DNA of 12,063 nt from an uncultured Bacilli bacterium (lineage in GTDB: Bacteria > Bacillota_I > Bacilli_A > RF39 > UBA660): assembly GCA_947598345.1 (NCBI GenBank), contig CANQFF010000029.1, positions 1-12,063 of the forward strand. Direction: 5' to 3'. Position numbers and translations under genes: made by a program. The notes beneath the pieces are model-generated. The model saw only the letters and a list, made by a program, of their open reading frames with translations. It did not search any database and had not been told where the DNA came from. Numbering within the stretch: the stretch's first letter is position 1; the number at the start of each line of letters is the position of its first letter. Below are positions 1-6,508 of this stretch, piece after piece.

Positions 1-336
1 CCCACCAGATGGTCCAGTAGGTCCGATATCACCAGTTTCACCTTGAGGTCCAGTAGGTCCTTGTGGAATATTGAAAGCTAAAACAACATTTTCTGCATCC
101 CCTGTGTTTTGAACGGATGCTATCCCTCCTGGTTCACCTGTAGTAGTTGTACCAACACTAACAGTTACAGGCCCAGCAGGTCCAGTAGGTCCAGTTATTC
201 CAATACCTTGAGGTCCAGTAGGCCCTGTTGGCCCAATGATAGCGCCCATACATTGAGGTTTACATTTAGAATCATTTGCAATTTTTTTCATTGCGTTTTT
301 TAAAATACTATCTTGAGAATTATAATTATTATTCAT
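1..336 (-). CDS. Collagen-like surface/spore protein, N-terminal part (cut at left edge)
   Basis: The reverse strand reads open for 112 codons from an ATG at 336 to the window edge, so the C-terminus is missing. A GGAG ribosome site (complement of 343-346) lies about 7 bases before the ATG. The first ~33 residues are polar, with a C25-x3-C29 pair. Gly-X-Y triplets rich in GPT and GPQ start at residue 35, with one register break near 44-49. Residues 56-91 interrupt the collagen region with a non-collagenous module (VTVSVGTTTTGEPG ... AFNIPQG), after which GPTGPQG triplets resume. Proteins of this type are BclA/exosporium-like filaments in spore formers, and the same TTTTGEPG-type linker occurs in phage and prophage tail fibres. 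With gerQ nearby, a spore-surface filament is the better guess. There is no obvious signal peptide, which fits a protein assembled from inside the mother cell. The collagen-like nature is clear; the exact role is inferred. Confidence 0.85.
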   Translation of the reverse strand, partial: MNNNYNSQDSILKNAMKKIANDSKCKPQCMGAIIGPTGPTGPQGIGITGPTGPAGPVTVSVGTTTTGEPGGIASVQNTGDAENVVLAFNIPQGPTGPQGETGDIGPTGPSGG

Positions 337-355
337 ATTTTTCTCCTTTCTGATA

Positions 356-364
356 TATCTTATG
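356..364 (-). promoter_or_regulatory. Possible sporulation-sigma -10 element (CATAAGATA) for the collagen-like gene
   Basis: On the reverse strand CATAAGATA matches the CATAnnnTA -10 pattern of mother-cell sigma factors, about 20 bases before the start codon. No matching -35 is visible at the expected distance. A weak sigma-A alternative (TTGAAA, 16-base gap, GATATA) overlaps it. The call rests on a short motif in AT-rich DNA and on the sporulation context. Confidence 0.25.
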
Positions 365-447
365 AAGTTGTAATTTTTCAAATAATAATTATTGCCCTAA
401 ATGATATTTTAATAATAAAAAACGATTTACATTAGTTTTAATTTGTG

Positions 448-476
448 TTGACAAAAATATACAATATTTGTATAAT
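448..476 (+). promoter_or_regulatory. Consensus sigma-A promoter of the acyltransferase gene
   Basis: TTGACA (448-453), a 17-base spacer and TATAAT (471-476) form a full-consensus vegetative promoter. The expected transcript start near 483 leaves a leader of only about 18 bases, with GAGG at 490-493 as ribosome site 7 bases before the ATG. Confidence 0.88.
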
Positions 477-500
477 TGGTATGTAGGATGAGGTAGTAGT

Positions 501-2708
501 ATGAAGAGTAGTAAAAAATATTATAAAGAATTAGATGTAATTAGAGTCTTGTCTTGTTTAGCCGTATTATTGTATCATTTTAATATATTAAAAGGAGGAT
601 ATTTAGCTGTATGTACTTTTTTTGTATTAAGTGCATATCTATCTGTCATCTCTTCTGAAGGTAAGAAAGATTTTTCTATTTTAGAATACTATAAGAAAAC
701 ATTTTTAAGAGTATATTTACCATTAATAATAGTTGTGTTTTTAACAATTTCAGTAGTAAATTTAATGGATGTTACATGGTTTAATTTAAAACCGGAGACA
801 AAATCAGTATTACTGGGATATAATAATTTTTGGCAATTAAGTGCGAATTTAGATTATTTTGCTAGACACATAAATTCACCTTTTATGCATTTATGGTATA
901 TATCAATACTTTTACAGTTTGATATAATATTTCCTTTCATATACTTGGGATTAAAAAAGATAAAATCTAAACTTATACCTATTATTACTACAGTTGCGAT
1001 ATCTTTTATGTTTTTAGGTTATTTCTTTATAGTAAATTATTCTAAGGATATAATGGTAACTTATTATAGTACATTTACTAGGATATTTTCTTTACTTTTT
1101 GGATTATCATTAGGATTTATACATTCAAATTATAAATATAAAATATCGAATACTATAAAAAATAAACAAGGTACAAAAATATTTTATGGTTATCTTTTAA
1201 TACTAATATTAATGTTTATTTTTGTTGATTCTAAATCGATATTTATGCCATTTGGTATGGTTTTAACTACTTTAATATCTTTAAGATTAATTGATTATGG
1301 AACTCTTAAAACTGAAAAAAATTTATCTAAATTAGATAAAATAATAAAATCATTCGCGCTTATCAGCTACGAAATATACTTAGTTCAATACCCTGTCATA
1401 TTTATCTTCCAATATATAAATATAAATAAGTGGATAAGTATACCTATCATGATTTTTGTAATATTACTTATTTCATATTGCATTCATTTTTGTCTTGATA
1501 GTAAGAATATTAAATATAAAAAGTTTAGATATTTATTAATTGGAATCATATCTTTGATATCAATATTTGGTTTATATAAGTTTTGTATATCAAAAGATCA
1601 TACTTTAGAAATGAAAGAGTTAGAAAAACAGTTAGAACAAAATGAGAAGATAATTCAAGAGAAAGTTCAAGAATATGAAATTCAAAGTAAAAAAGAAGAA
1701 GATGAATGGTTAAATGAACTTTTAAATTTAGAAAACGGTGAAGCTGAATTAAAAAATATAGTAAGTAATTTATCTGTAGTAGGTGTTGGTGACTCTGTTA
1801 TGCTGGGAGCAGTTCCTAATTTATATGAGAAGTTTCCTAATGGCTATTTCGATGCACAGGTGTCTCGTACAGCTTGGGTTTTAAATGGTATACTTAAAAA
1901 TTTAAAAGATAGAGATATGTTAGGAGATATTATTGTTTTAAATTTAGGAGCTAATGGTGATTGTGATTTAAATTGTAAGGTTGAAATTATTAAAACCTGC
2001 GAAGAAAGAAAGATATTTTGGATTAATACAACTAATAATATCTCATTTAATAATAATTTAAAACAATTATCTAAAGATTTTGGTAATTTATATGTAATTG
2101 ATTGGAAAACTATTTCTAATGGCCATTCTGAGTATTTTTATGCTGATGGTATCCACTTAACCGAACCAGGTAGAGTAGCATATACAAATGCTTTATATGA
2201 TGCGATATATAATGTTTATTTAGAAGAATATAATAAAAATAAAGAACAAATTATAAAAGGACACGAAGAAGAGTTAAAAAATAAAATAACTTTTTATGGA
2301 AATGGTATATTATTAAATGCCTTTGATTATATACAAAATGATTTTAAGAATGAGAAATTTGTTATTAATAAAGAATTTGATTATAAATCATTAAAAAAAG
2401 AAGTGGAAGAAGCATTGAATAGTAATTCTTTAAATTATAAAGTTGTATTCGCACTTGATAGTTCTATTAAATTAAATAAAGCGGAACAAGAAAGTCTAAT
2501 AGAATTATGTAGTGATCACCAAGTATATATATTATATATAAATGATATAGAAGATTATGTATTTGATTATGAAAATGTTAAGACTATGAATTTCTATAAA
2601 GAAATTAAAAATAATAAAAATTATTTGATGGCTGACGGTATACATTTAACTGATGAAGGTAATAAAGCTTTCGCTAAGGCCTTAAATAATTTAATTACTA
2701 ATGAATAA
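501..2708 (+). CDS. OatA-like O-acetyltransferase: membrane acyltransferase-3 domain plus extracellular SGNH domain, with a degenerate second SGNH copy
   Basis: This 735-residue protein probably transfers acetyl groups from the cytoplasm to a cell-surface glycan such as peptidoglycan. Residues 1-363 form an acyltransferase-3 domain with about 11 membrane segments. It keeps the family R-x10-H motif (R15, H26), GGYLAVCTFFVLSAYL (33-48) and HLWYIS (130-135). A charged coiled-coil-like linker covers about 366-410. The SGNH esterase domain (about 424-572) has block I GDSV with nucleophile S432, a block III-like GAN (N485), and DGIH with D549 and H552 completing the triad. Ordinary OatA proteins end about here. 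This one continues about 160 residues, again ending in ADGIHLT (711-717), while block I reads GNG (600-602) with no serine. That looks like a duplicated, catalytically dead SGNH unit. The gene sits alone between divergent and convergent spore-surface genes. The family call is solid; the acceptor glycan is unknown. Confidence 0.9.
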   Translation: MKSSKKYYKELDVIRVLSCLAVLLYHFNILKGGYLAVCTFFVLSAYLSVISSEGKKDFSILEYYKKTFLRVYLPLIIVVFLTISVVNLMDVTWFNLKPETKSVLLGYNNFWQLSANLDYFARHINSPFMHLWYISILLQFDIIFPFIYLGLKKIKSKLIPIITTVAISFMFLGYFFIVNYSKDIMVTYYSTFTRIFSLLFGLSLGFIHSNYKYKISNTIKNKQGTKIFYGYLLILILMFIFVDSKSIFMPFGMVLTTLISLRLIDYGTLKTEKNLSKLDKIIKSFALISYEIYLVQYPVIFIFQYININKWISIPIMIFVILLISYCIHFCLDSKNIKYKKFRYLLIGIISLISIFGLYKFCISKDHTLEMKELEKQLEQNEKIIQEKVQEYEIQSKKEEDEWLNELLNLENGEAELKNIVSNLSVVGVGDSVMLGAVPNLYEKFPNGYFDAQVSRTAWVLNGILKNLKDRDMLGDIIVLNLGANGDCDLNCKVEIIKTCEERKIFWINTTNNISFNNNLKQLSKDFGNLYVIDWKTISNGHSEYFYADGIHLTEPGRVAYTNALYDAIYNVYLEEYNKNKEQIIKGHEEELKNKITFYGNGILLNAFDYIQNDFKNEKFVINKEFDYKSLKKEVEEALNSNSLNYKVVFALDSSIKLNKAEQESLIELCSDHQVYILYINDIEDYVFDYENVKTMNFYKEIKNNKNYLMADGIHLTDEGNKAFAKALNNLITNE

Positions 2709-2734
2709 AAAGGTTTGAAATACCTTTTTATTTA
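2707..2734. terminator. Bidirectional terminator between the acyltransferase gene and gerQ
   Basis: AAAAAGGT (2707-2714) pairs with ACCTTTTT (2722-2729) around a 7-base loop. The A-run on one side and T-run on the other let it work for both converging genes. It overlaps the last bases of both stop codons. Confidence 0.75.
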
Positions 2735-3111
2735 ATTATTGATGGATAAAATTGTTGAACAGTGTTTATTTCTTCGTCAAATTGTATAAAGTTTACATAT
2801 ATCATTAAAAGTAAATACCAATTACCAGTAGTAGGATCACTTAATATTATGTGATCTCTGCCTGATTGTTCAATTATACCAGTAAATATTCTATCTTTCC
2901 ATTCTTGGGAATCTCCAAATGATTGATATACTGATACTTTTTTACCTCTATTAACTCTAAGTATATTTTCTATATAAGATTGTTCATTTGGAATATATTC
3001 TTCTACAGGTGCGGTTGTTTGATTAGGGGTAGCTATATTGTTTGAAAAAATAGGTGGGTTTGATGTACTAAGATTAGTAAATTTACCATTATTTAAATAT
3101 CCATTATTCAT
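2728..3111 (-). CDS. gerQ: Spore coat protein GerQ
   Basis: This 127-residue protein has a disordered Asn/Thr/Pro-rich N-terminus (1-40) and then the GerQ core (about 43-115). Landmarks are NEQSYIENILR (42-52), the GKK near 56-58, GRDHIILSDP (84-93) and FDEEI (111-115). In Bacillus subtilis GerQ is an inner-coat protein needed to localise the cortex-lytic enzyme CwlJ, and it is cross-linked by the transglutaminase Tgl through N-terminal lysines. Here only one lysine (K10) precedes the core, so cross-linking may be weaker or use other residues. An AAGGA ribosome site (complement of 3119-3123) is well placed before the ATG at 3111. The gene diverges from pduL across a 69-base gap. Its presence is the strongest sign that the organism forms endospores. 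Identification is from remembered family patterns, without alignment. Confidence 0.88.
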   Translation of the reverse strand: MNNGYLNNGKFTNLSTSNPPIFSNNIATPNQTTAPVEEYIPNEQSYIENILRVNRGKKVSVYQSFGDSQEWKDRIFTGIIEQSGRDHIILSDPTTGNWYLLLMIYVNFIQFDEEINTVQQFYPSIIK

Positions 3112-3136
3112 AAAATCATCCTTTCTTTAAAATATA

Positions 3137-3165
3137 TTTCAAAAAATTATAAAATATGCTATAAT
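3137..3165 (+). promoter_or_regulatory. Extended -10 promoter of pduL
   Basis: TGC-TATAAT (3157-3165) is an extended -10 element. The -35 position (3137-3142, TTTCAA) is poor, which an extended -10 can offset. The predicted start near 3172 falls on the ribosome site GGTGAG (3172-3177), so the leader would be only about 9 bases. Confidence 0.7.
3150..3158 (-). promoter_or_regulatory. Possible sporulation-sigma -10 element (CATATTTTA) for gerQ
   Basis: On the reverse strand CATATTTTA matches CATAnnnTA and would start transcription near 3143, giving a leader of about 32 bases that contains the ribosome site. A CACC lies upstream, but its spacing is about two bases shorter than usual for sigma-K. 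It overlaps the pduL promoter on the other strand. Confidence 0.3.
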
Positions 3166-3180
3166 AAAGCTGGTGAGAAA

Positions 3181-3744
3181 ATGAAAGTAAGCATAGGAGT
3201 ATCGAATAGACATGTGCATCTTACAAAAGAGCATTTAGAAATATTATTTGGAGAAGGATACGAATTAGAAAAAAGGAATGATTTAACTCAACCTGGACAG
3301 TTTGCTTCAACTGCTTTACTAACTATAAAAACAGATAAATCTGAAATATCTGGTGTTAGGGTATTAGGACCTATAAGGCCATATACACAAGTAGAAATAA
3401 GCAAAACTGATGCCTATAAATTAGGTGTAAATCCACCTGTTAGAAATTCAGGGGACATTAAAGGAAGTTGCTCTATAAAACTTATTGGTCCTTCGGGAGA
3501 AGTTGATTTAGAAGAAGGCTGTATAATTGCTACAAGGCATATTCATATACTTCCAAATCAAATAAAAATGTATGGTCTAGAAGGCAAAGAGAAAGTTAAT
3601 GTAAAAATTGGTGGAGAAAAAGGTGGTGTTATAACAAATGTTTATTTGAAACCAAGTGAGGAAGCGTATTTTGAATTACATCTAGATACTGATGATGCCA
3701 ATGCTCACTTAGTTAAAAATGGGGATATAGGAGAGATAATATGA
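3181..3744 (+). CDS. pduL: PduL-type phosphate acyltransferase (phosphotransacetylase)
   Basis: This 187-residue protein interconverts acyl-CoA plus phosphate with acyl phosphate plus CoA, for example acetyl-CoA to acetyl phosphate for ATP production with acetate kinase. It shows the hallmarks of PduL, which is unrelated to classic Pta: VSNRHVHL (7-14), DLTQPGQFA (34-42), GPIRPYTQVE (63-72), PPVRNSGD (85-92), ATRHIHILP (117-125) and HLDTDDANAH (167-176). H11, H13, H120 and H122 are the likely zinc ligands. R66 is the likely phosphate-contacting arginine, by analogy. The protein begins directly at the catalytic fold, with no N-terminal targeting helix, and no shell genes are nearby, so it is probably cytosolic and serves general acetate metabolism. 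Its stop overlaps the start of the next gene (ATGA at 3741-3744), which suggests translational coupling to an apparently unrelated membrane protein. Confidence 0.93.
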   Translation: MKVSIGVSNRHVHLTKEHLEILFGEGYELEKRNDLTQPGQFASTALLTIKTDKSEISGVRVLGPIRPYTQVEISKTDAYKLGVNPPVRNSGDIKGSCSIKLIGPSGEVDLEEGCIIATRHIHILPNQIKMYGLEGKEKVNVKIGGEKGGVITNVYLKPSEEAYFELHLDTDDANAHLVKNGDIGEII

Positions 3745-4322
3745 AATTTTATAAAATGTTTATAGTAATTTTAGTAGTAGGTTTTGTAGGAATTTTAAAT
3801 GTTAGTGCTAGTTGCAGAGATAATAAAACAGAACCACTTTGTCTAGCTGATCCAGATTATGCATGTGTTTGGAATGAAACGGATGGTGTTAGTTATTGTA
3901 ATACAGATAAGTTAACTTATGTAAGCTGCGGCGATATTTTTGATATACCTTCATATGTACCTTCTGTAGTTAGTATGGTTGTTAATATATTAAAAATTGC
4001 AACACCAATAATATTGATAGTAATTAGTATGATAACTTTAGTTAAAGCGATGGTTTCATCAGATGAAAATGAAATAAAAAAGGCACAAAATTCACTTGTT
4101 AAAAAAATAATAGCAGCAGTAATAATATTTTTAACTATATCTATCGTTCAATTTGTTATGGCAAAAGTTGCAGAAAATAGTACTGAAAAAGAAAATATTT
4201 CTGAATGTCTATCTTGCTTTTTAAATAATGATTGCGACAATAAGTATTTTAAAACAAATATAGCTGGTAAATACTACTGTACTTACTTAGATAATATAGA
4301 TGATTTCTCCCCTTGTAATTAG
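3741..4322 (+). CDS. Small cysteine-rich membrane protein with VirB2/TrbC-like pilin architecture
   Basis: I do not recognise a named gene. The 193-residue protein has a signal peptide (about 1-24; no proper lipobox before C25). An outer segment carries five cysteines (C25, C34, C42, C53, C63), including a CG...IP motif at 63-70. Then come two membrane helices (about 80-104 and 124-145), joined by a charged loop SSDENEIKKAQNSLVKK. The outer tail carries five more cysteines (C156, C159, C165, C180, C192). The helix-loop-helix core resembles VirB2/TrbC pilins and the pilin-like proteins of uncultured Mollicutes-related Bacilli. The topology puts both cysteine clusters outside the cell, where disulfides could form. 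No other type IV secretion gene is nearby. It overlaps pduL by 4 bases, so the two are presumably co-transcribed. Role unknown: pilin-like subunit, small membrane scaffold or channel are all possible. Confidence 0.75.
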   Translation: MKFYKMFIVILVVGFVGILNVSASCRDNKTEPLCLADPDYACVWNETDGVSYCNTDKLTYVSCGDIFDIPSYVPSVVSMVVNILKIATPIILIVISMITLVKAMVSSDENEIKKAQNSLVKKIIAAVIIFLTISIVQFVMAKVAENSTEKENISECLSCFLNNDCDNKYFKTNIAGKYYCTYLDNIDDFSPCN

Positions 4323-4323
4323 T

Positions 4324-4352
4324 TTGACAAAAGTGTTTATGTGTGCTAATAT
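4324..4352 (+). promoter_or_regulatory. Promoter of the trhP operon
   Basis: TTGACA (4324-4329), 17 bases, then TGC-TAATAT (4344-4352) give a consensus -35 with an extended -10. It begins two bases after the preceding stop codon. The predicted start near 4359 falls inside the left arm of the hairpin at 4356-4377. Confidence 0.8.
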
Positions 4353-4355
4353 TAT

Positions 4356-4380
4356 AAGCGTTTCAAAGGAAATGCTTTTT
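4356..4380 (+). terminator. Terminator hairpin of the pduL unit, overlapping the trhP transcript start
   Basis: AAGCGTTTC (4356-4364) pairs with GAAATGCTT (4369-4377), with one G-U pair, around an AAAG loop. A T-run extends to 4380. A transcript arriving from pduL would make the full hairpin and stop. A transcript from the promoter at 4324-4352 would start within the left arm and so make only part of it. This split behaviour is inferred. Confidence 0.65.
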
Positions 4381-4402
4381 ATATGCTTTAGGATGTGGTG
4401 TA

Positions 4403-5248
4403 ATGTCTAAGTTATTAGTTGTACCATCTAATATTGATGAAATAAATAAAACAAAATCTTTATGTGATGGATATATAATAGGAATAGATGGCATGAGTAT
4501 AGGAACTAATATGCTTATAAGAGATTTATCTATTTTAAAATCAATAAATGATAAAGATATCTTTATTAGTTTAAATAAGAATATGCATAATTCTGATTTA
4601 GATAAATTAGAAAGTATTTTAATAGAATTAAACAATTATAATATAAAAGGTGTTTTATACTATGATATTGCAGTTATGAATATATATAGAAGACACTCAT
4701 TTAATTATGAATTGGTGTGGAATCAAGAACATGCCGTAACTAATTATAATACTATAAATTATTGGTATGACTTTGGAGTAAATTATGCCTATTTATCAAG
4801 TGATATAACTGAAGATGAAATAGTTACAATTTCTAAGAAATGTAAATCAAAATTAATAATAAATGTATTTGGATATTTACCAATGTTTGTATCTAAAAGA
4901 CATATAGTTAAAAATTATTTAGGTTATTTTAATTTATGTGATTCATCTAAAATCAATTATATATCAAAAGAGGGTAAAAAATATCCTATAGTAGATAATG
5001 ATTTAGGGACTATTTGTTATTCAAATAATATATTAAATGGTTTAGAAAGCTATGTAAATGTAAAAGCTAGTTATTATGTTTTAAATAGTTTTAATATAGA
5101 AGCTAATAAATTTATAGAGGTTTTGAAAATTTTTAAAAAGTCTAATAAGAAAAATTTTCAAGAATGTAATAATGAAATATACAGTTTATTTAGTAATATT
5201 GATAGTGGTTTTTTAAATAAAAAAACTATATATAAGGTGAAAAAATGA
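4403..5248 (+). CDS. trhP1: U32 family protein TrhP1 (YrrN-like), tRNA uridine-34 hydroxylation
   Basis: This 281-residue protein resembles Bacillus YrrN, the shorter, cysteine-poor partner of the U32 pair that makes 5-hydroxyuridine at tRNA position 34 in a prephenate-dependent reaction. It has the U32 barrel start (DGYIIGIDG, 22-30). At the place of the U32 signature it has NVFGYLPMFVSKRH (154-167), without the cysteines of the catalytic family. The C-terminal DSGFLNKKTIYKVKK (267-281) is also typical as I remember it. Lack of the cluster-binding cysteines is normal for this subgroup. AGGAT (4390-4394) lies 8 bases before the ATG. The stop overlaps the trhP2 start by 4 bases (ATGA, 5245-5248). 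The symbol rests on pattern memory plus the neighbour genes. Confidence 0.82.
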   Translation: MSKLLVVPSNIDEINKTKSLCDGYIIGIDGMSIGTNMLIRDLSILKSINDKDIFISLNKNMHNSDLDKLESILIELNNYNIKGVLYYDIAVMNIYRRHSFNYELVWNQEHAVTNYNTINYWYDFGVNYAYLSSDITEDEIVTISKKCKSKLIINVFGYLPMFVSKRHIVKNYLGYFNLCDSSKINYISKEGKKYPIVDNDLGTICYSNNILNGLESYVNVKASYYVLNSFNIEANKFIEVLKIFKKSNKKNFQECNNEIYSLFSNIDSGFLNKKTIYKVKK

Positions 5249-6465
5249 AAAAGAAACCAGAGTTATTAGCTCCAGCAGGAGATTTAGAAAGGTTAAAAAT
5301 TGCTTTGTTATATGGCGCTGATGCGGTTTATATAGGGGGACCAAATCTTAATTTAAGAGCAAACGCTATTAATTTTACTATTGATGAAATAAAGGAAGGT
5401 GTATCTTTTGCACATTCTTTGAATAAAAAAGTATATGTAACTGTAAATATTTTGTTGCACAATGAGGAATTAGATATAATAGATAATTATTTAAAAGAAT
5501 TAGAAGAGTGTAATATAGATGCAATAATAGTTAGTGATCCTATTATTGTTAAAGAAGCATTATCTAAAACTAAACTACAAGTTCATTTATCTACGCAAGC
5601 TAGTACCACTAATATAGAAACTTGTAAATTTTTTAAAGAACAAAATGTTAGTAGAATTGTACTTGCTAGGGAATGCACAAAAGAAGAAATAAAGGATATA
5701 ATAGATAATGTAGATATAGAAATAGAAACATTTATACATGGAGCAATGTGTGCAGGATATAGTGGTAGATGTGTATTATCAAATTTTTTAACTAATAGAG
5801 ATGCTAATAGAGGCGGATGTAGTCAAATATGCAGATGGGATTTTGATCTATTAAATGAAGATGGATTAGAAATTAAAGGAGATAAGCCATTCACTTTTTG
5901 TTCGAAAGATTTATCTTTGCTAAGATATTTACCTGATATGATTGATATGGGTATATCATCATTTAAAATAGAAGGTAGAATGAGATCTGTATATTATATA
6001 GCAACAGTAGTATCTATTTATAGAAAAGCAATAGATGAATATTGTAATAATAAAGATTCTTATACATATAATAAGGAGTATGAGAAAATATTAAGACAGT
6101 GCGCTAATAGAGATTCAGTACCACAGTTTTTTAATGGCGTTTACGATTATACTTGTAGTTATTATAACGGTAGGGAAGAAATATCTAATCAAGATTTTTT
6201 GGGAATAGTAATAAATTATGATGGATATAATAAAATAGCTACTATAGAACAGAGAAATTATTTTAAAACTGGTGATACGGTAGAATTTTTTGGACCAAAT
6301 CATGACACAATTACTTATAAAATAAATGAAATATATGATGAAAATAATGATATAATAGATATTGTTAGACACCCAAAACAAATAATTAAAATGAAAGTAG
6401 AAAATGAGTTAGAAAAATATGATATGATGAGAATAAAAGTAGTTGACAAAACAAAAAAAATGTAG
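5245..6465 (+). CDS. trhP2: U32 family protein TrhP2 (YrrO/YegQ-like), prephenate-dependent tRNA uridine-34 hydroxylase
   Basis: This 406-residue protein is the full-length partner of the preceding gene. It opens with PELLAPAGDLERLKIA (5-20) and GADAVYIGG (24-32). It carries the complete U32 signature ETFIHGAMC...GRCVLS (161-179), followed by RGGCSQICRW (189-198) and FCSKDL (218-223). C169, C176, C192/C196 and C219 are candidate ligands for the iron-sulfur cluster seen in related U32 proteins (UbiU/UbiV). RMRS (245-248) follows the typical KIEGR element. A small beta domain is expected after about 315. Although families are named peptidase U32, the demonstrated role of this clade is tRNA modification. 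Ribosome site AAGGTGA (5234-5240) lies inside trhP1. The last codons hold the -35 of the greA promoter. Confidence 0.92.
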   Translation: MKKKPELLAPAGDLERLKIALLYGADAVYIGGPNLNLRANAINFTIDEIKEGVSFAHSLNKKVYVTVNILLHNEELDIIDNYLKELEECNIDAIIVSDPIIVKEALSKTKLQVHLSTQASTTNIETCKFFKEQNVSRIVLARECTKEEIKDIIDNVDIEIETFIHGAMCAGYSGRCVLSNFLTNRDANRGGCSQICRWDFDLLNEDGLEIKGDKPFTFCSKDLSLLRYLPDMIDMGISSFKIEGRMRSVYYIATVVSIYRKAIDEYCNNKDSYTYNKEYEKILRQCANRDSVPQFFNGVYDYTCSYYNGREEISNQDFLGIVINYDGYNKIATIEQRNYFKTGDTVEFFGPNHDTITYKINEIYDENNDIIDIVRHPKQIIKMKVENELEKYDMMRIKVVDKTKKM

Positions 6466-6471
6466 TAATAT
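6443..6471 (+). promoter_or_regulatory. greA promoter inside the 3' end of trhP2
   Basis: TTGACA (6443-6448), 17 bases, TAATAT (6466-6471). The -35 and spacer are coding sequence of trhP2, and the -10 starts one base after its stop. Expected start is near 6478. It lets greA be made independently of the tRNA-modification genes. Confidence 0.75.
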
Positions 6472-6508
6472 TTTGTATGCTTATGAGAGAAAAATGAGGT
6501 GAATTTTT

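Noticed and set aside
109..303. 64-codon plus-strand reading frame opposite the collagen-like gene
   Set aside because: Shadow of a Gly-X-Y coding region on the other strand; no ribosome site and an implausible Ser/Cys/Arg composition.
3181..3744. Microcompartment-associated PduL
   Set aside because: No N-terminal encapsulation helix, and no shell protein or aldehyde dehydrogenase genes in the window.
4356..4402. Riboswitch or attenuator in the trhP leader
   Set aside because: The hairpin begins before or at the predicted transcript start and nothing resembles a known aptamer; a terminator of the upstream unit is simpler.
4363..4635. Reverse-strand frame opposite trhP1
   Set aside because: Antisense shadow of a well-supported gene; no promoter or ribosome site of its own.
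6115..6381. Reverse-strand hydrophobic frame opposite trhP2
   Set aside because: Ile/Tyr-rich product arises from AT-rich antisense sequence; trhP2 is clearly coding here.
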